From contig NZ_LVWA01000005.1 in NCBI RefSeq assembly GCF_001907195.1, forward strand, positions 496,001 through 560,000: 64,000 nucleotides of DNA, in the 5' to 3' direction. Below are positions 44,605 to 53,241 of this stretch, piece after piece. Every line of letters starts with the position of its first letter. Position 1 is the stretch's first letter. Origin of the DNA: Pontibacter flavimaris (GTDB taxonomy: Bacteria > Bacteroidota > Bacteroidia > Cytophagales > Hymenobacteraceae). Below the pieces are notes generated by a model. The model saw only the letters and a list, made by a program, of their open reading frames with translations. It ran no database searches and was not told the DNA's origin. The position numbers were made by a program, and so were the translations under genes.

Positions 44605-44931
44605 CTACACAGAGAAGCTGTCGCCGCAGCCGCAGGTACGGGAGGCATTGGGGTTGTTGAAGTAAAAGCCTTTTCCGTTCAGGCCATCGGAGAAATCAAG
44701 CTCCGTGCCTGCCAGGTACAGAAAGCTCTTCATGTCTACCACCACCTTCACGCCTTTGTCTTCAAACTCCTGGTCCATCGGCTTCACCTCGTCGTCGAAG
44801 TCGAGGTTATAGGACAGGCCGGAGCAACCACCACCCGCAACAGAGGCACGCAAGCGGAACGAGTCGTTTAGCTGAGCATCCTGCTTCAGCTTTATAACTT
44901 TTTCTTTTGCTTTGTCTGAAACTGTGATCAT
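44605..44931 (-). CDS. iscA: Iron-sulfur cluster carrier, IscA/ErpA/SufA type
   Basis: This 108-residue A-type carrier accepts Fe-S clusters and passes them to target proteins. The three ligand cysteines are present: C36 in GGGCSGLSY and C100/C102 in TCGCGDSF. Length is normal. It is the last gene of the iscS-iscU-unknown-iscA operon, 12 bases after the unknown gene. Which subtype (IscA, SufA or ErpA) it matches cannot be settled from the sequence; the operon supports IscA. Confidence 0.95.
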   Translation of the reverse strand: MITVSDKAKEKVIKLKQDAQLNDSFRLRASVAGGGCSGLSYNLDFDDEVKPMDQEFEDKGVKVVVDMKSFLYLAGTELDFSDGLNGKGFYFNNPNASRTCGCGDSFSV

Positions 44932-44943
44932 AATCTTTAAATT

Positions 44944-45351
44944 TTAAGAGACCGGGTTCAGCACCACACTAAAAACGGTGATGGTGTTCATGTCCCGGCC
45001 AAAGTATAACTTATCCAGCGCCTCATACATGTTACGCGCCCGGAAGTAAGAAGTGTTGAGCTCCTTGTCGTCACGGGCCATCCACTGAATCGTGAACGAG
45101 CTCTCCCTGTCGCGGTAGCTCTGCACATAGGTCAACATCTTGCGCAGCGCATCCAACCGGTCGTAGCCCTCTTCGGAGTGAAAAAGAAACGACTGCTGGT
45201 GGCGCGGGTTCACCGTGACCAGGTCGAGGCGGATCTTGTTGTCGAGCTTCCGGAACTCAAAAAGCAGACTGCCCCCGCTCATACCTAAGTGGTGCTCAAT
45301 CTGCTTCTGAATACGGGCACTCTCTACGTGCACATCCGTCGTTGACTCCAT
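44944..45351 (-). CDS. Unrecognised conserved-looking protein within the isc operon
   Basis: I do not recognise this 135-residue soluble protein. It starts with a helix (RIQKQIEHHLGMSGGSLLFEFRK), continues with LDLVTVNPRHQQSFLFHSEEGYDRLDALRKML and a mixed alpha/beta region ending DMNTITVFSVVLNP. No cysteines are present, so it is not itself a cluster ligand. It is packed tightly between iscU (15 bases) and iscA (12 bases), which strongly suggests a role in or regulation of Fe-S assembly, possibly replacing a frataxin/IscX/HscB-like partner. That is inference from position only. Confidence 0.8.
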   Translation of the reverse strand: MESTTDVHVESARIQKQIEHHLGMSGGSLLFEFRKLDNKIRLDLVTVNPRHQQSFLFHSEEGYDRLDALRKMLTYVQSYRDRESSFTIQWMARDDKELNTSYFRARNMYEALDKLYFGRDMNTITVFSVVLNPVS

Positions 45352-45366
45352 TGAGCCCAGGGTTTC

Positions 45367-45780
45367 TTAGTGGTGAGACTTAGGCATTTCCAGCTCCGGA
45401 AGGCCGTTCTTTACTCTGTAGTCGTTGATAGCCGTTTTAATGGCATCCTCGGCAAGCACAGAGCAGTGAATCTTCACCGGCGGCAGGGCCAGCTCTTCCA
45501 CGATCGCCATGTTGTCGATGCTCAGGGCCTCGTCAACTGTTTTGCCTTTCAGCCACTCGGTAGCCAGGGAAGAGGAGGCAATGGCAGAACCGCAACCGAA
45601 TGTCTTGAACCTGGCATCAGTGATGATTTGGTTCTCGTCCACCTCAATCTGCAGGCGCATCACGTCACCGCACTCCGGGGCACCCACAAGGCCGGTACCT
45701 ACGTTCTTCTTTGCTTTATCTAGTGTACCAACGTTACGTGGGTTGGTATAATGGTCGATTACTTTATCTGAATAAGCCAT
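45367..45780 (-). CDS. iscU: Fe-S cluster assembly scaffold IscU
   Basis: IscU is the scaffold on which clusters are built with sulfur from IscS. The 137-residue protein has the three ligand cysteines C37 (APECGDV), C63 (TFGCGSA) and C106 (KIHCSVL), plus D39. It also keeps LPPVK (99-103), the recognition motif of the HscA chaperone, although no hscA or hscB is in this window. Length is normal. It follows iscS by 91 bases of AT-rich TAAT repeats. Confidence 0.96.
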   Translation of the reverse strand: MAYSDKVIDHYTNPRNVGTLDKAKKNVGTGLVGAPECGDVMRLQIEVDENQIITDARFKTFGCGSAIASSSLATEWLKGKTVDEALSIDNMAIVEELALPPVKIHCSVLAEDAIKTAINDYRVKNGLPELEMPKSHH

Positions 45781-45871
45781 AGCTTTATATAATTACTGAT
45801 TGTTAATGATGAATGACTAATTATAAGGTTGAGCAATTATTCATTACTCATTATCCATTATGAATTAATTC
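45781..45871. repeat. TAAT/ATTCATTA-rich spacer between iscS and iscU
   Basis: This 91-base AT-rich spacer contains imperfect inverted copies of AATGATGAATGACTAAT and ATTCATTACTCATTATCC. It is one of the TAAC/TAAT-type spacers of this window and might fold in the iscS-iscU transcript. Confidence 0.5.
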
Positions 45872-47086
45872 TTAGTGTTCCGCCCACTCAATAGAGTTCA
45901 GGTCGATACCCTCCTTAAACATTTCCCACAGCGGAGAAAGTTCGCGCAGTTTGGCTACCGCCTCTTTCACGTGGCCGATGGCAAAGTCTATCTCCTCCTC
46001 TTTTGTGAAACGGCTCAGGCCGAAGCGCAGCGAAGAGTGCGCCAGGTCATCGCTCAGGCCCAGGGCCTTCAGTACGTACGATGGCTCCAGGGAAGCGGAG
46101 GTACAGGCAGATCCGGAGGAAACCGCCAGGTCTTTCACGCCCATCATCAGGCCTTCGCCCTCTACATACTTGAACGAGATGTTAGAAACGTGCGGCAGGC
46201 GGTGCTCCGTAGAACCGTTCACATAAGACTCCTCGATGGTAGTCAGTTCGCGCTCCAGCCTGTCGCGCATGGCAGCGATACGTTTGCTATCAGACTCCAT
46301 GTCTTGTCTGGCAATTTCAGCAGCTTTGCCCAGGCCTACAATGCCGGGCACGTTCAGGGTACCGGAACGCATGCCGCGCTCGTGGCCGCCACCATCCATC
46401 TGGGCAGTAACCTTCACACGTGGGTTCTTACGACGCACGTACAGGGCACCTACACCCTTAGGGCCATACATTTTGTGGGCAGAGAAAGCCATCAAGTCGA
46501 TGCCGTCGGCCTCTACGTCCACCGGAATTTTTCCAACTGCCTGCGTCGCGTCCGTAAAGAACAGGATGCCGCGCTTTTTGGCAATGGTAGAGATCTCGCG
46601 GATAGGCTGGATAACGCCGATCTCGTTGTTGGCATACATCACAGAGATCAGGATCGTCTTGTCGGTGATGGCTTCTTCCAGCTCCTGAAGGTTGATGAGG
46701 CCTTTCTCATCCACCTTCAGGTATGTAACCTTGCCGCCCATTTTCTCGATGTGCTTACAAGGGTCCAGCACCGCTTTGTGCTCGGTGGTAAGGGTAATGA
46801 TGTGGTTGCCCTTAGAGGCGTACATTTCGAACACACCCTTCAAAGCAAGGTTGTCGGACTCTGTGGCGCCTGAGGTGAAGATGATTTCCTTAGGTGAACA
46901 GTTGATAAGCGCCGCGATCTGCTCACGGGCGTAATCAACGGCCTCTTCGGCCTGCCAGCCAAAAGCATGGTTGCGGGAAGCAGCGTTGCCGAACATATTG
47001 GTCATGTAAGGCATCATGGCCTCCAACACGCGTGGGTCTAGCGGCGTAGTGGCATTGTTATCTAAGTATATCGGAAGTGTTAGCAT
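45872..47086 (-). CDS. iscS: Cysteine desulfurase IscS
   Basis: IscS is a PLP enzyme that takes sulfur from cysteine for Fe-S clusters and thiolated tRNA. The 404-residue protein has [28 protein letters not shown], the PLP lysine K205 in [11 protein letters not shown], and the sulfur-accepting C328 in [14 protein letters not shown], the loop of group I (IscS/NifS) enzymes. It is the first gene of the isc operon. No iscR regulator gene is adjacent, so control is unclear. The start is the ATG at 47084-47086 within an MLTLPIYLD context. Confidence 0.97.
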   Translation of the reverse strand: MLTLPIYLDNNATTPLDPRVLEAMMPYMTNMFGNAASRNHAFGWQAEEAVDYAREQIAALINCSPKEIIFTSGATESDNLALKGVFEMYASKGNHIITLTTEHKAVLDPCKHIEKMGGKVTYLKVDEKGLINLQELEEAITDKTILISVMYANNEIGVIQPIREISTIAKKRGILFFTDATQAVGKIPVDVEADGIDLMAFSAHKMYGPKGVGALYVRRKNPRVKVTAQMDGGGHERGMRSGTLNVPGIVGLGKAAEIARQDMESDSKRIAAMRDRLERELTTIEESYVNGSTEHRLPHVSNISFKYVEGEGLMMGVKDLAVSSGSACTSASLEPSYVLKALGLSDDLAHSSLRFGLSRFTKEEEIDFAIGHVKEAVAKLRELSPLWEMFKEGIDLNSIEWAEH

Positions 47087-47218
47087 AGTAACGTCGGTTT
47101 CTTTGATGAATGGCTCTTTGTTATCAGGTAAACAGCCTGTTGGCTATTTTGGTTCTAATTGCTCAACAGCCGAAAGCTGAAAGAGTTTAAATGAAATATA
47201 GTAGTTTTGAATCCGCTA

Positions 47219-47226
47219 CAAAAATA
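47219..47226 (-). promoter_or_regulatory. Candidate -7 element of the isc operon
   Basis: The minus strand reads TATTTTTG, an exact TAnnTTTG, about 133 bases upstream of iscS. No clear TTTG lies at the right distance, so it is tentative. Confidence 0.3.
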
Positions 47227-47263
47227 GTAAATATTCTCTACTTAGACTAATTACAAACTATAA

Positions 47264-47665
47264 ATGAAAAACGTAGAACATATAGGGATCGCTGTCAGGA
47301 ACTTCAGCGAGGCCAATGCGCTATACTTTAAACTGCTGGGCGTGGAGCCCTACAAGACAGAGTATGTGGCGTCGGAGGCGGTGAACACGTCCTTCTTCAG
47401 GGTGGGCGAGACTAAAATAGAGTTGCTGGAGGGTACTACTCCGGAAAGCGCGATCAGCAAGTTCGTGGAGAAGCGCGGCGAGGGCATCCACCACATCGCC
47501 TTTGAGGTGGAGGATATTTACAGGGAGATGGAGCGCCTCAGGCAGGAGGGCTTTATACTTCTGAGCGAACAGCCGAAGAAAGGCGCCGATAACAAGCTGG
47601 TGTGCTTCGTGCACCCGAAAAGCGCTACCGGCGTGCTGGTGGAGCTGACGCAGGAAATCAGGTAA
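47264..47665 (+). CDS. mce: Methylmalonyl-CoA epimerase
   Basis: This 133-residue vicinal-oxygen-chelate protein interconverts the (R)- and (S)-forms of methylmalonyl-CoA in propionate and branched-chain carbon metabolism. It has the metal-ligand pattern VEHIGIAVRN at the start, GIHHIAFEVEDI in the middle, and VLVELTQE at the end, matching the family in length and order. It diverges from iscS over 177 bases and is followed after about 100 bases by tsaC on the same strand; the two are not functionally linked. Confidence 0.93.
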   Translation: MKNVEHIGIAVRNFSEANALYFKLLGVEPYKTEYVASEAVNTSFFRVGETKIELLEGTTPESAISKFVEKRGEGIHHIAFEVEDIYREMERLRQEGFILLSEQPKKGADNKLVCFVHPKSATGVLVELTQEIR

Positions 47666-47668
47666 GTC

Positions 47669-47737
47669 GTTATTTGTTGTTAGTTATTCGGTATTCGGAC
47701 ACGAATTGAATTACAGTATGTACTAACAACAAATAAC
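47669..47737. repeat. 16-bp inverted repeat in a TAAC-rich spacer
   Basis: GTTATTTGTTGTTAGT (47669-47684) and ACTAACAACAAATAAC (47722-47737) are perfect complements 37 bases apart. It may fold in the mce-tsaC transcript, but lacks a T run. Confidence 0.65.
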
Positions 47738-47762
47738 CAACAACCAATAACTTAATAAAACT

Positions 47763-48338
47763 ATGAGCCAGTTAGTGAAGGAAATACAGGCGGCAGAGGA
47801 GGAGGTGCTGCTGGGCAACATAATCCTGTACCCGACCGATACGGTGTGGGGAATTGGCTGCGATGCCGAGAATGCAGCGGCAGTCCGCAAGATATTTAAG
47901 ATAAAGGAACGCGAGGAGTCGAAGGCGATGATCCTGCTGGTAGCCGACCAGGAGATGCTGCAGCGGTATGTGAAAAAACTGCCGGAGGGCTTTGAGGAAC
48001 TGGTGAAGCGGCAGGAGCGGCCCACCACCTATGTGTTTTCGGAGCCGCAGAACCTGCCCACCGAAGTGCTGGCCGAGGACGGAACAGTGGCTATTCGTAT
48101 GGTGCAGCAAGATGAGTTCTGCCATCGCCTCATCCGGCAGGTGGGGCGGCCTATCGTGTCTACCTCCGCCAACATCAGTGGCGAGTCCTCGCCCAAAACC
48201 TTCGCCGATGTGAGCGACGAGGTAAAGCAGCGGGTCGACTTCGTGGTCAACTGGCGGCGTGACGAGGATATGGCCTCCAGGCCGTCGCGCATTATGAAGA
48301 TAGAAGCCGACGGGCGGCAGCAAATCCTCCGGGAATAG
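47763..48338 (+). CDS. tsaC: L-threonylcarbamoyladenylate synthase (TsaC/Sua5/YrdC)
   Basis: This enzyme makes threonylcarbamoyl-AMP for the t6A modification of ANN-decoding tRNAs. The 191-residue protein is the YrdC domain only, thus TsaC-like rather than the longer Sua5. It has ILYPTDTVWGIGCDA, KIFKIKEREESKAMILLV, RPTTYVFSEP and VSTSANISGESSP, which are the substrate-binding signatures. It follows mce by about 100 bases and is followed by cca, another tRNA gene, beyond a hairpin. Confidence 0.95.
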   Translation: MSQLVKEIQAAEEEVLLGNIILYPTDTVWGIGCDAENAAAVRKIFKIKEREESKAMILLVADQEMLQRYVKKLPEGFEELVKRQERPTTYVFSEPQNLPTEVLAEDGTVAIRMVQQDEFCHRLIRQVGRPIVSTSANISGESSPKTFADVSDEVKQRVDFVVNWRRDEDMASRPSRIMKIEADGRQQILRE

Positions 48339-48475
48339 CAGGGCGGGCTATACTTTTCATACTTTATACTTGCAGGATAAAGTATGAAATACTTGCCGGA
48401 AAAGTATAAACATCTGAAAACCAAAGTATAAACTGCTTAACCTGCAGCCTTTTTCGGAAATGAGCCGGTTATGCG

Positions 48476-48483
48476 TATTTTTG
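48476..48483 (+). promoter_or_regulatory. Candidate -7 element of cca
   Basis: TATTTTTG matches TAnnTTTG, 48 bases before the cca ATG; TTCG lies 19 bases upstream as a weak -33 box. The next hairpin would then be inside the leader. Confidence 0.35.
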
Positions 48484-48485
48484 TG

Positions 48486-48518
48486 CCTCAGGCTGCGCCT
48501 TTGTAGCCTGAGGTTTTT
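48486..48518 (+). terminator. Terminator-like hairpin just before cca
   Basis: CCTCAGGCT (48486-48494) and AGCCTGAGG (48505-48513) form a 9-bp stem followed by TTTTT, ending 12 bases before the cca start codon. It may end tsaC transcripts or act as an attenuator in the cca leader. Confidence 0.7.
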
Positions 48519-48530
48519 GATTTACAGACG

Positions 48531-49964
48531 ATGGAGAAAGTACAGTTACCAGAGCACCCGATATTTAATGTAGTAGCAGAGGCCGCCGGAGAACTAAACG
48601 TAGATGCCTACGTGATCGGTGGTTTTGTGAGGGACCTGGTGCTGAAACGGACATCCAAGGACATAGACGTGGTATGCGTGGGCGACGGCATTGGGCTGGC
48701 AACGCAGGTGGCCCAGAAACTGCCGCACAGGCCCAAGGTTTCCATCTTCAAGAACTTTGGCACGGCCATGTTGCGCTCCGGGGAGTGGGAAGTGGAGTTT
48801 GTGGGCGCCCGCAAAGAGTCGTACCGCGAGCACTCGCGCAAGCCGGAGGTGGAGCAGGGAACGCTGGACGATGACCTCAAACGTCGCGACTTCACCATCA
48901 ATGCCCTGGGCATCAGCCTGAACAAGACTAACTATGGCGAGCTGATCGATGCGTTTGACGGGTTGAAGGACATGCGCCGCAAGATCATCCGCACACCGCT
49001 GGAGCCGGGCATCACCTTCTCCGACGACCCGTTGCGCATGATGCGCGCTATCCGTTTTGCCTCTCAGCTAACCTTCGATATCGACCCGGATACTTTCGAT
49101 GCGATTGTAGACAACAAGGAGCGCATCAAGATCGTGTCGCAGGAGCGGATTACGGACGAGCTGAACAAGATCATACTTTCGCCGGTGCCCAGCTACGGCT
49201 TTAAGCTGCTGTTTGCCTCCGGGCTGCTGCACCTCATCTTCCCGAAAATGGTGGAGCTGCAGGGCGTGGAGACCATCAACGGAAACTCCCACAAGGATAA
49301 CTTTTACCATACCCTGCAGGTGCTCGATAACGTGGCGCAGGTGTCGGATGACCTGTGGCTGCGTTGGTCGGCCATCCTGCACGACATTGCCAAGCCAGAC
49401 ACGAAGCGCTACCACCCCAAGGCCGGCTGGACCTTCCACGGCCACGAAGACCGTGGCGCCCGTATGGTGTCCCGCCTGTTCCGCGACCTGAAACTGCCCC
49501 TGAACGAGCACATGAAATTTGTGGAGAAGCTTGTGCGCCTGCACCTTCGCCCCATCGCGTTGGTAAAGGAAACCGTCACTGACTCAGCCATCCGCAGGCT
49601 GTTGTTCGAGGCGGGGGATGATATAGACGCGCTGATGAAGCTCTGCCGCGCCGACATCACCTCAAAAAACGACACGAAGGTAAAGCGTTACCTGCAGAAC
49701 TTCGACAAGGTGGAGCAGCGCCTGGTAGAAGTGGAGGAGAGCGACAAACTGCGCAACTTCCAGCCAGTGATCACCGGCGAAATCATCATGGAAACCTTCG
49801 GGCTGAAGCCGTCGAAAACGGTGGGTGAGCTAAAGGAGACCCTGACGGAGGCAATTCTGGAAGGAAAGGTAAAAAATGAATTTGACGAAGCCTATGCCTT
49901 CCTGCTGGAGAGAGGGAAGGAGCTGGGGCTTCGCCAAATACACTCATCAAACACAAACAACTAA
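48531..49964 (+). CDS. cca: CCA-adding tRNA nucleotidyltransferase with HD domain
   Basis: This class II nucleotidyltransferase adds or repairs the 3' CCA end of tRNAs. The 477-residue protein has GGFVRDLVL, the catalytic acids D44 and D46 in SKDIDVVCV, RRDFTINALG and RMMRAIRFASQLTFDI, followed by an HD domain (ILHDIAKPDT, FHGHEDRGARM) that often has phosphodiesterase activity. The length fits the HD-containing bacterial form. Whether it adds all of CCA or only part cannot be told from sequence. It is complete and ends before a terminator-flanked spacer. Confidence 0.96.
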   Translation: MEKVQLPEHPIFNVVAEAAGELNVDAYVIGGFVRDLVLKRTSKDIDVVCVGDGIGLATQVAQKLPHRPKVSIFKNFGTAMLRSGEWEVEFVGARKESYREHSRKPEVEQGTLDDDLKRRDFTINALGISLNKTNYGELIDAFDGLKDMRRKIIRTPLEPGITFSDDPLRMMRAIRFASQLTFDIDPDTFDAIVDNKERIKIVSQERITDELNKIILSPVPSYGFKLLFASGLLHLIFPKMVELQGVETINGNSHKDNFYHTLQVLDNVAQVSDDLWLRWSAILHDIAKPDTKRYHPKAGWTFHGHEDRGARMVSRLFRDLKLPLNEHMKFVEKLVRLHLRPIALVKETVTDSAIRRLLFEAGDDIDALMKLCRADITSKNDTKVKRYLQNFDKVEQRLVEVEESDKLRNFQPVITGEIIMETFGLKPSKTVGELKETLTEAILEGKVKNEFDEAYAFLLERGKELGLRQIHSSNTNN

Positions 49965-50058
49965 ACAAACACTTCTAATAAATAATAAAGTATAAACAGA
50001 ACGGTTTTACAATTGTTTTAGTATATAGTTCAATTTTGTACTAGTGGCGGATTATTGT

Positions 50059-50090
50059 AGGCTGGCTGAGAAGTATAACTCAGCCAGCCT
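50059..50090. terminator. Bidirectional terminator between cca and the PspC gene
   Basis: AGGCTGGCTGAG (50059-50070) pairs perfectly with CTCAGCCAGCCT (50079-50090). The 8-base loop is exactly AAGTATAA, the window-wide motif. Confidence 0.85.
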
Positions 50091-50114
50091 TTTATACTTT
50101 ATGCCGAACCCATG

Positions 50115-52622
50115 CTAGCGGCGCTTCACGCTGCTGGGGCCGGAGCTGTCGATGATGGTGTCGGAGGGGTTGCCGCGGTAGACGATGTGGCTGGACCCGG
50201 AGGCGTCGGCGCGCAGGGTGTTAGTGGCGTAAACCTCGGCCACGCCGGCACCGGTCACGTCAGCGTCCACATAGCTGGCTTCCAGCCTGTCGGCATGCAC
50301 GACGCAGGCACCGGTGGCGTCCAGCTCGAATCGCTCCGCCTTTCCTATGAACGTGCTGGCTGTGGCCCCGGAGGCATCCACCCGCAGGTTACGCACGTTC
50401 AGATTAGCCATCGTCTGAATGGCCCCGGTGAGGTTCATGCGCAGGCTCTCTGCCTTTATACTTCCGATATCGGCCTTTATGGCGCCGTTCAGCTCAATGG
50501 TGTTGATATCGGGCGCGGTGATCTGAACCAGCACCGGTTCGTGGTCTTTGAACATGCGGAAGAACTTCTCGTCCGTGCCAATCTCCAGCTCGTCCCCGCT
50601 CTGGTCCAGCTCGATATGCTTCAGCTCCGCTTCGCCGGCACGCACGCTCACGCTGTAGGTGTCGCCCTGGCGCAGCTGCACGTGGTATGGGCCGCTGATG
50701 GTGATGCGGTTGAAGTCGCGGAAGTTGTAGCTGCGGGAGTTGCTGCTGTACTCGCTCTCGTTCAGCAGTACGCTGCCGCTCATCCCGGCTGCGCTATTGT
50801 CGTCTAGGTTAAAGCCGTTGCCCGTGTCGCTATCCGTGCTCAGGGTATCCGTGGCGCAGGTAATGCAAGCCAACCGATCGCCGCTGACCTGCCAGGTGTT
50901 GCGGATCACTTTGTCCAGGTCGTAATTGCCCTCCAGGGCAGCGCTTGGCAGCAGGTAGTAGAAGCTACGCGTCAGGCGCAGAGGTTTGTCTTTCGGCAGT
51001 TTGAGCACCAGGCTCAGCTCCTGGTCGCGGAACACGGCGCCCGGCTTAAACTCGTAGCTGTCGTCCAAGCGCAGGGTGGAGTCGTTGAGCACGGCGCGGT
51101 AGGTAATCATGCGGGCGTTTTCCTTGGCCTCTTCCTCGGTTCTGCCCTTAGCCTCCACGCGCTGCACCAGCTCCACATCCGGGCCGTTTGCCTCCTGCAC
51201 TTCCACATAAATGTTGTCGTAGTTCAGGCCGGTATCATAGGCGTCCAGCGTAAGCGTGTTGATGTTCTCTACAGGGATGGATGTGTTGGTGATCACCTCG
51301 CCGCTGCGGCGAAAGTTGCCACTGAACATGGCAATGGTGGCGATCATGGTGAACAGTGCCACCAGCCACACCCCAAACAGCGACCAGCCTACAATCGGCT
51401 TCATGAAGGTGCGCTTGATCAGCAGGCTCATGCCCAGCACCATCAGCATCAGGAGCGGAATCAACCCTACAAAGAAGCCTGCCACCAGGCCGAGCCTGGG
51501 AAAGCCCCCGAGAAACACGGAGGCCGGAAAATCACCAAGGGTTGCGAACTGCGTCTCATCAATCATACCCAGCGACACGAAAAGCGTGGAGAAGAGGGCG
51601 ATGGTCAGGCCGATGGAGATGACCAGCAGCATGACACCGGCCGCCACCCGGATCAGCGTGATGAGGAAGGCAAGTATGGGGCCCAGCGCACGACCAATCC
51701 AGTTAAAGACCTGTGCCACCAGGCGGACAGGCAAAAGTATGATCTTGGCCAGCGCGCTCTCCTCGCCGTTGCTGTCGCGCATGTTCAGGTTGTCCTTCAG
51801 GGTGCGCTCAATGCCAGCCAGCGTCACGGGGTCGCCCTGCATCTGCATGCGCTCCGTAAGGGTCACGGCCTCGGGCATGGCGATCCAGAGCACGATGTAG
51901 GCAAACAAACCGAAACCGCCCAGGAAGATGGAGACCAGGAAGAGCAGCCGGATAACGGCCACATCCACCCCAAAGTACTTGGCAATGCCGCTCGACACGC
52001 CCGCCAGCTTCTTATCGTCCGGGTCGCGGAACAGCTTGCGCACCTTGGTTTCGGGCAGCAGGTTGCTCTCCGGCATGGCGATCCAAAGTATAACATAGAT
52101 GATGATGCCTGTGGCAGCCGACACGCCCGCCGAAACGATGCCCAGCAGCACCAGCAGCACGAAGAACAGCCTGATCCAGAGCGGGTCTAACTTCAGGTAA
52201 TTGGCAATGCCGCTGGACACACCGGCAATCACCTTGTTGTTCATGTCGCGGAACAGCTTCTTGGGGCCCGCCGCGGCGTATGCCTGAGGCTCGCCTGCAT
52301 TGGTTTCCGCGCCCGCGCCAGCTGCGGCATGCCTGTAAGCTTCCTCCTCCACAGGTTCCTCCACCTCAAAGTCGGTCACGTTACCCATGCGCATGATCAG
52401 GTATTGCACATCCTCCTGGGTGATCACCTGCTTGGCTGGCGACACGCGGGCAGAGAAGATCTCGGCAACGCGGGCCTCAATGTCGGCTACAATCTCCTCG
52501 TGGCCCTCATAGTTAGAAAAGTATGTTCTGATGGAGGCAAGGTAGCGGCTAAGCTGCTCATACCCGTCTTCCTCGATCTGGAAGATGATGCCTTGCAAGT
52601 TTATACTTATATTCTTTTTCAT
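50115..52622 (-). CDS. PspC-domain membrane protein with C-terminal DUF2807 (head GIN) domain
   Basis: This 835-residue protein has an N-terminal domain (1-120), two PspC domains (about 121-185 and 196-252, each KLFRD...K(V/L)AGVSSGIA(N/K)Y followed by a hydrophobic helix ending LWIAMPE), several more membrane helices (about 310-460), and a long beta-helical DUF2807 region (about 640-835, FRDFNRITISGPYHVQLRQG). PspC domains sense envelope stress in other bacteria; DUF2807 is thought to be an extracytoplasmic adhesive or ligand module. The combination is typical for Bacteroidota and is downstream of a PadR gene. Function is inferred as envelope homeostasis. Confidence 0.9.
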   Translation of the reverse strand: MKKNISINLQGIIFQIEEDGYEQLSRYLASIRTYFSNYEGHEEIVADIEARVAEIFSARVSPAKQVITQEDVQYLIMRMGNVTDFEVEEPVEEEAYRHAAAGAGAETNAGEPQAYAAAGPKKLFRDMNNKVIAGVSSGIANYLKLDPLWIRLFFVLLVLLGIVSAGVSAATGIIIYVILWIAMPESNLLPETKVRKLFRDPDDKKLAGVSSGIAKYFGVDVAVIRLLFLVSIFLGGFGLFAYIVLWIAMPEAVTLTERMQMQGDPVTLAGIERTLKDNLNMRDSNGEESALAKIILLPVRLVAQVFNWIGRALGPILAFLITLIRVAAGVMLLVISIGLTIALFSTLFVSLGMIDETQFATLGDFPASVFLGGFPRLGLVAGFFVGLIPLLMLMVLGMSLLIKRTFMKPIVGWSLFGVWLVALFTMIATIAMFSGNFRRSGEVITNTSIPVENINTLTLDAYDTGLNYDNIYVEVQEANGPDVELVQRVEAKGRTEEEAKENARMITYRAVLNDSTLRLDDSYEFKPGAVFRDQELSLVLKLPKDKPLRLTRSFYYLLPSAALEGNYDLDKVIRNTWQVSGDRLACITCATDTLSTDSDTGNGFNLDDNSAAGMSGSVLLNESEYSSNSRSYNFRDFNRITISGPYHVQLRQGDTYSVSVRAGEAELKHIELDQSGDELEIGTDEKFFRMFKDHEPVLVQITAPDINTIELNGAIKADIGSIKAESLRMNLTGAIQTMANLNVRNLRVDASGATASTFIGKAERFELDATGACVVHADRLEASYVDADVTGAGVAEVYATNTLRADASGSSHIVYRGNPSDTIIDSSGPSSVKRR

Positions 52623-52624
52623 GA

Positions 52625-52963
52625 TTACTGGGCTTTCTTGTTTCGGATAATGAATTCTGTGGAGTCAACTAGTTCGGACCAGGTGTTCCGGAGCTGCTCC
52701 AGAAACGTTTTGCCGGTGTCGGTGAGGCGATAATACTTGCGTGGCGGGCCAGAGGTAGACTCGACCCAGTTGTATTCCAGAAGCTGCGCGTTCTTCAGGC
52801 GGGTGAGCAGGGGGTAGAGGGTGCCCTCCACAACGATCATCTTGGCCGCTGTGAGCTCTTCCAGCATATCGGACGCATAAACTTCACCACGAGAGATAAT
52901 CTCCAGTATGCAGAATTCCAGAATTCCCTTCCGCATCTGCACTTGTGTGTTTTCTACTTTCAT
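52625..52963 (-). CDS. PadR-family transcriptional regulator
   Basis: From the ATG at 52961-52963 this 112-residue winged-helix protein has the PadR pattern: QMRKGILEFCILEIISRGEVYASDMLEEL, then VVEGTLYPLLTRLKNAQLLEY and SGPPRKYYRLTDTGKTFL. PadR proteins repress nearby genes, here the PspC gene two bases downstream. Its promoter overlaps a pair of AAGGTACT repeats, a probable self-operator. A longer start at 52990 would run into the promoter and is less likely. Confidence 0.93.
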   Translation of the reverse strand: MKVENTQVQMRKGILEFCILEIISRGEVYASDMLEELTAAKMIVVEGTLYPLLTRLKNAQLLEYNWVESTSGPPRKYYRLTDTGKTFLEQLRNTWSELVDSTEFIIRNKKAQ

Positions 52964-52987
52964 GATGATTCCGTTATAATGTTGAGG

Positions 52988-53024
52988 CAAAGATATGGTA
53001 AGGTACTATGTAAAGCAAGGTACT
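52988..53024 (-). promoter_or_regulatory. PadR-PspC promoter overlapped by AAGGTACT direct repeats
   Basis: The minus strand has CTTG, 20 bases, then TATCTTTG (52995-52988), an exact -7 box. The direct repeats AAGGTACT at 53000-53007 and 53017-53024 (17 bases apart start to start) lie between and over the two boxes, as a self-repressing operator would. Confidence 0.6.
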
Positions 53025-53241
53025 GTTTAAAATTCTTTACGCTCTTTTTTTATAATGGTTGTAAGGCTGGGGATTTGTTGTTATAAATGATTAATTTTGG
53101 ATAAAATAAAACTACACCTGAGTCAACTAAAAAGGCCCGCAGGATGTTAAGGGGCACAAAAGAGGGGGAGGGAGCTGCAGGGCTGTACTTGGGTAAATAC
53201 AATAAGACTTTTAGCGATTGAGATAACCTATACTATCAAGG

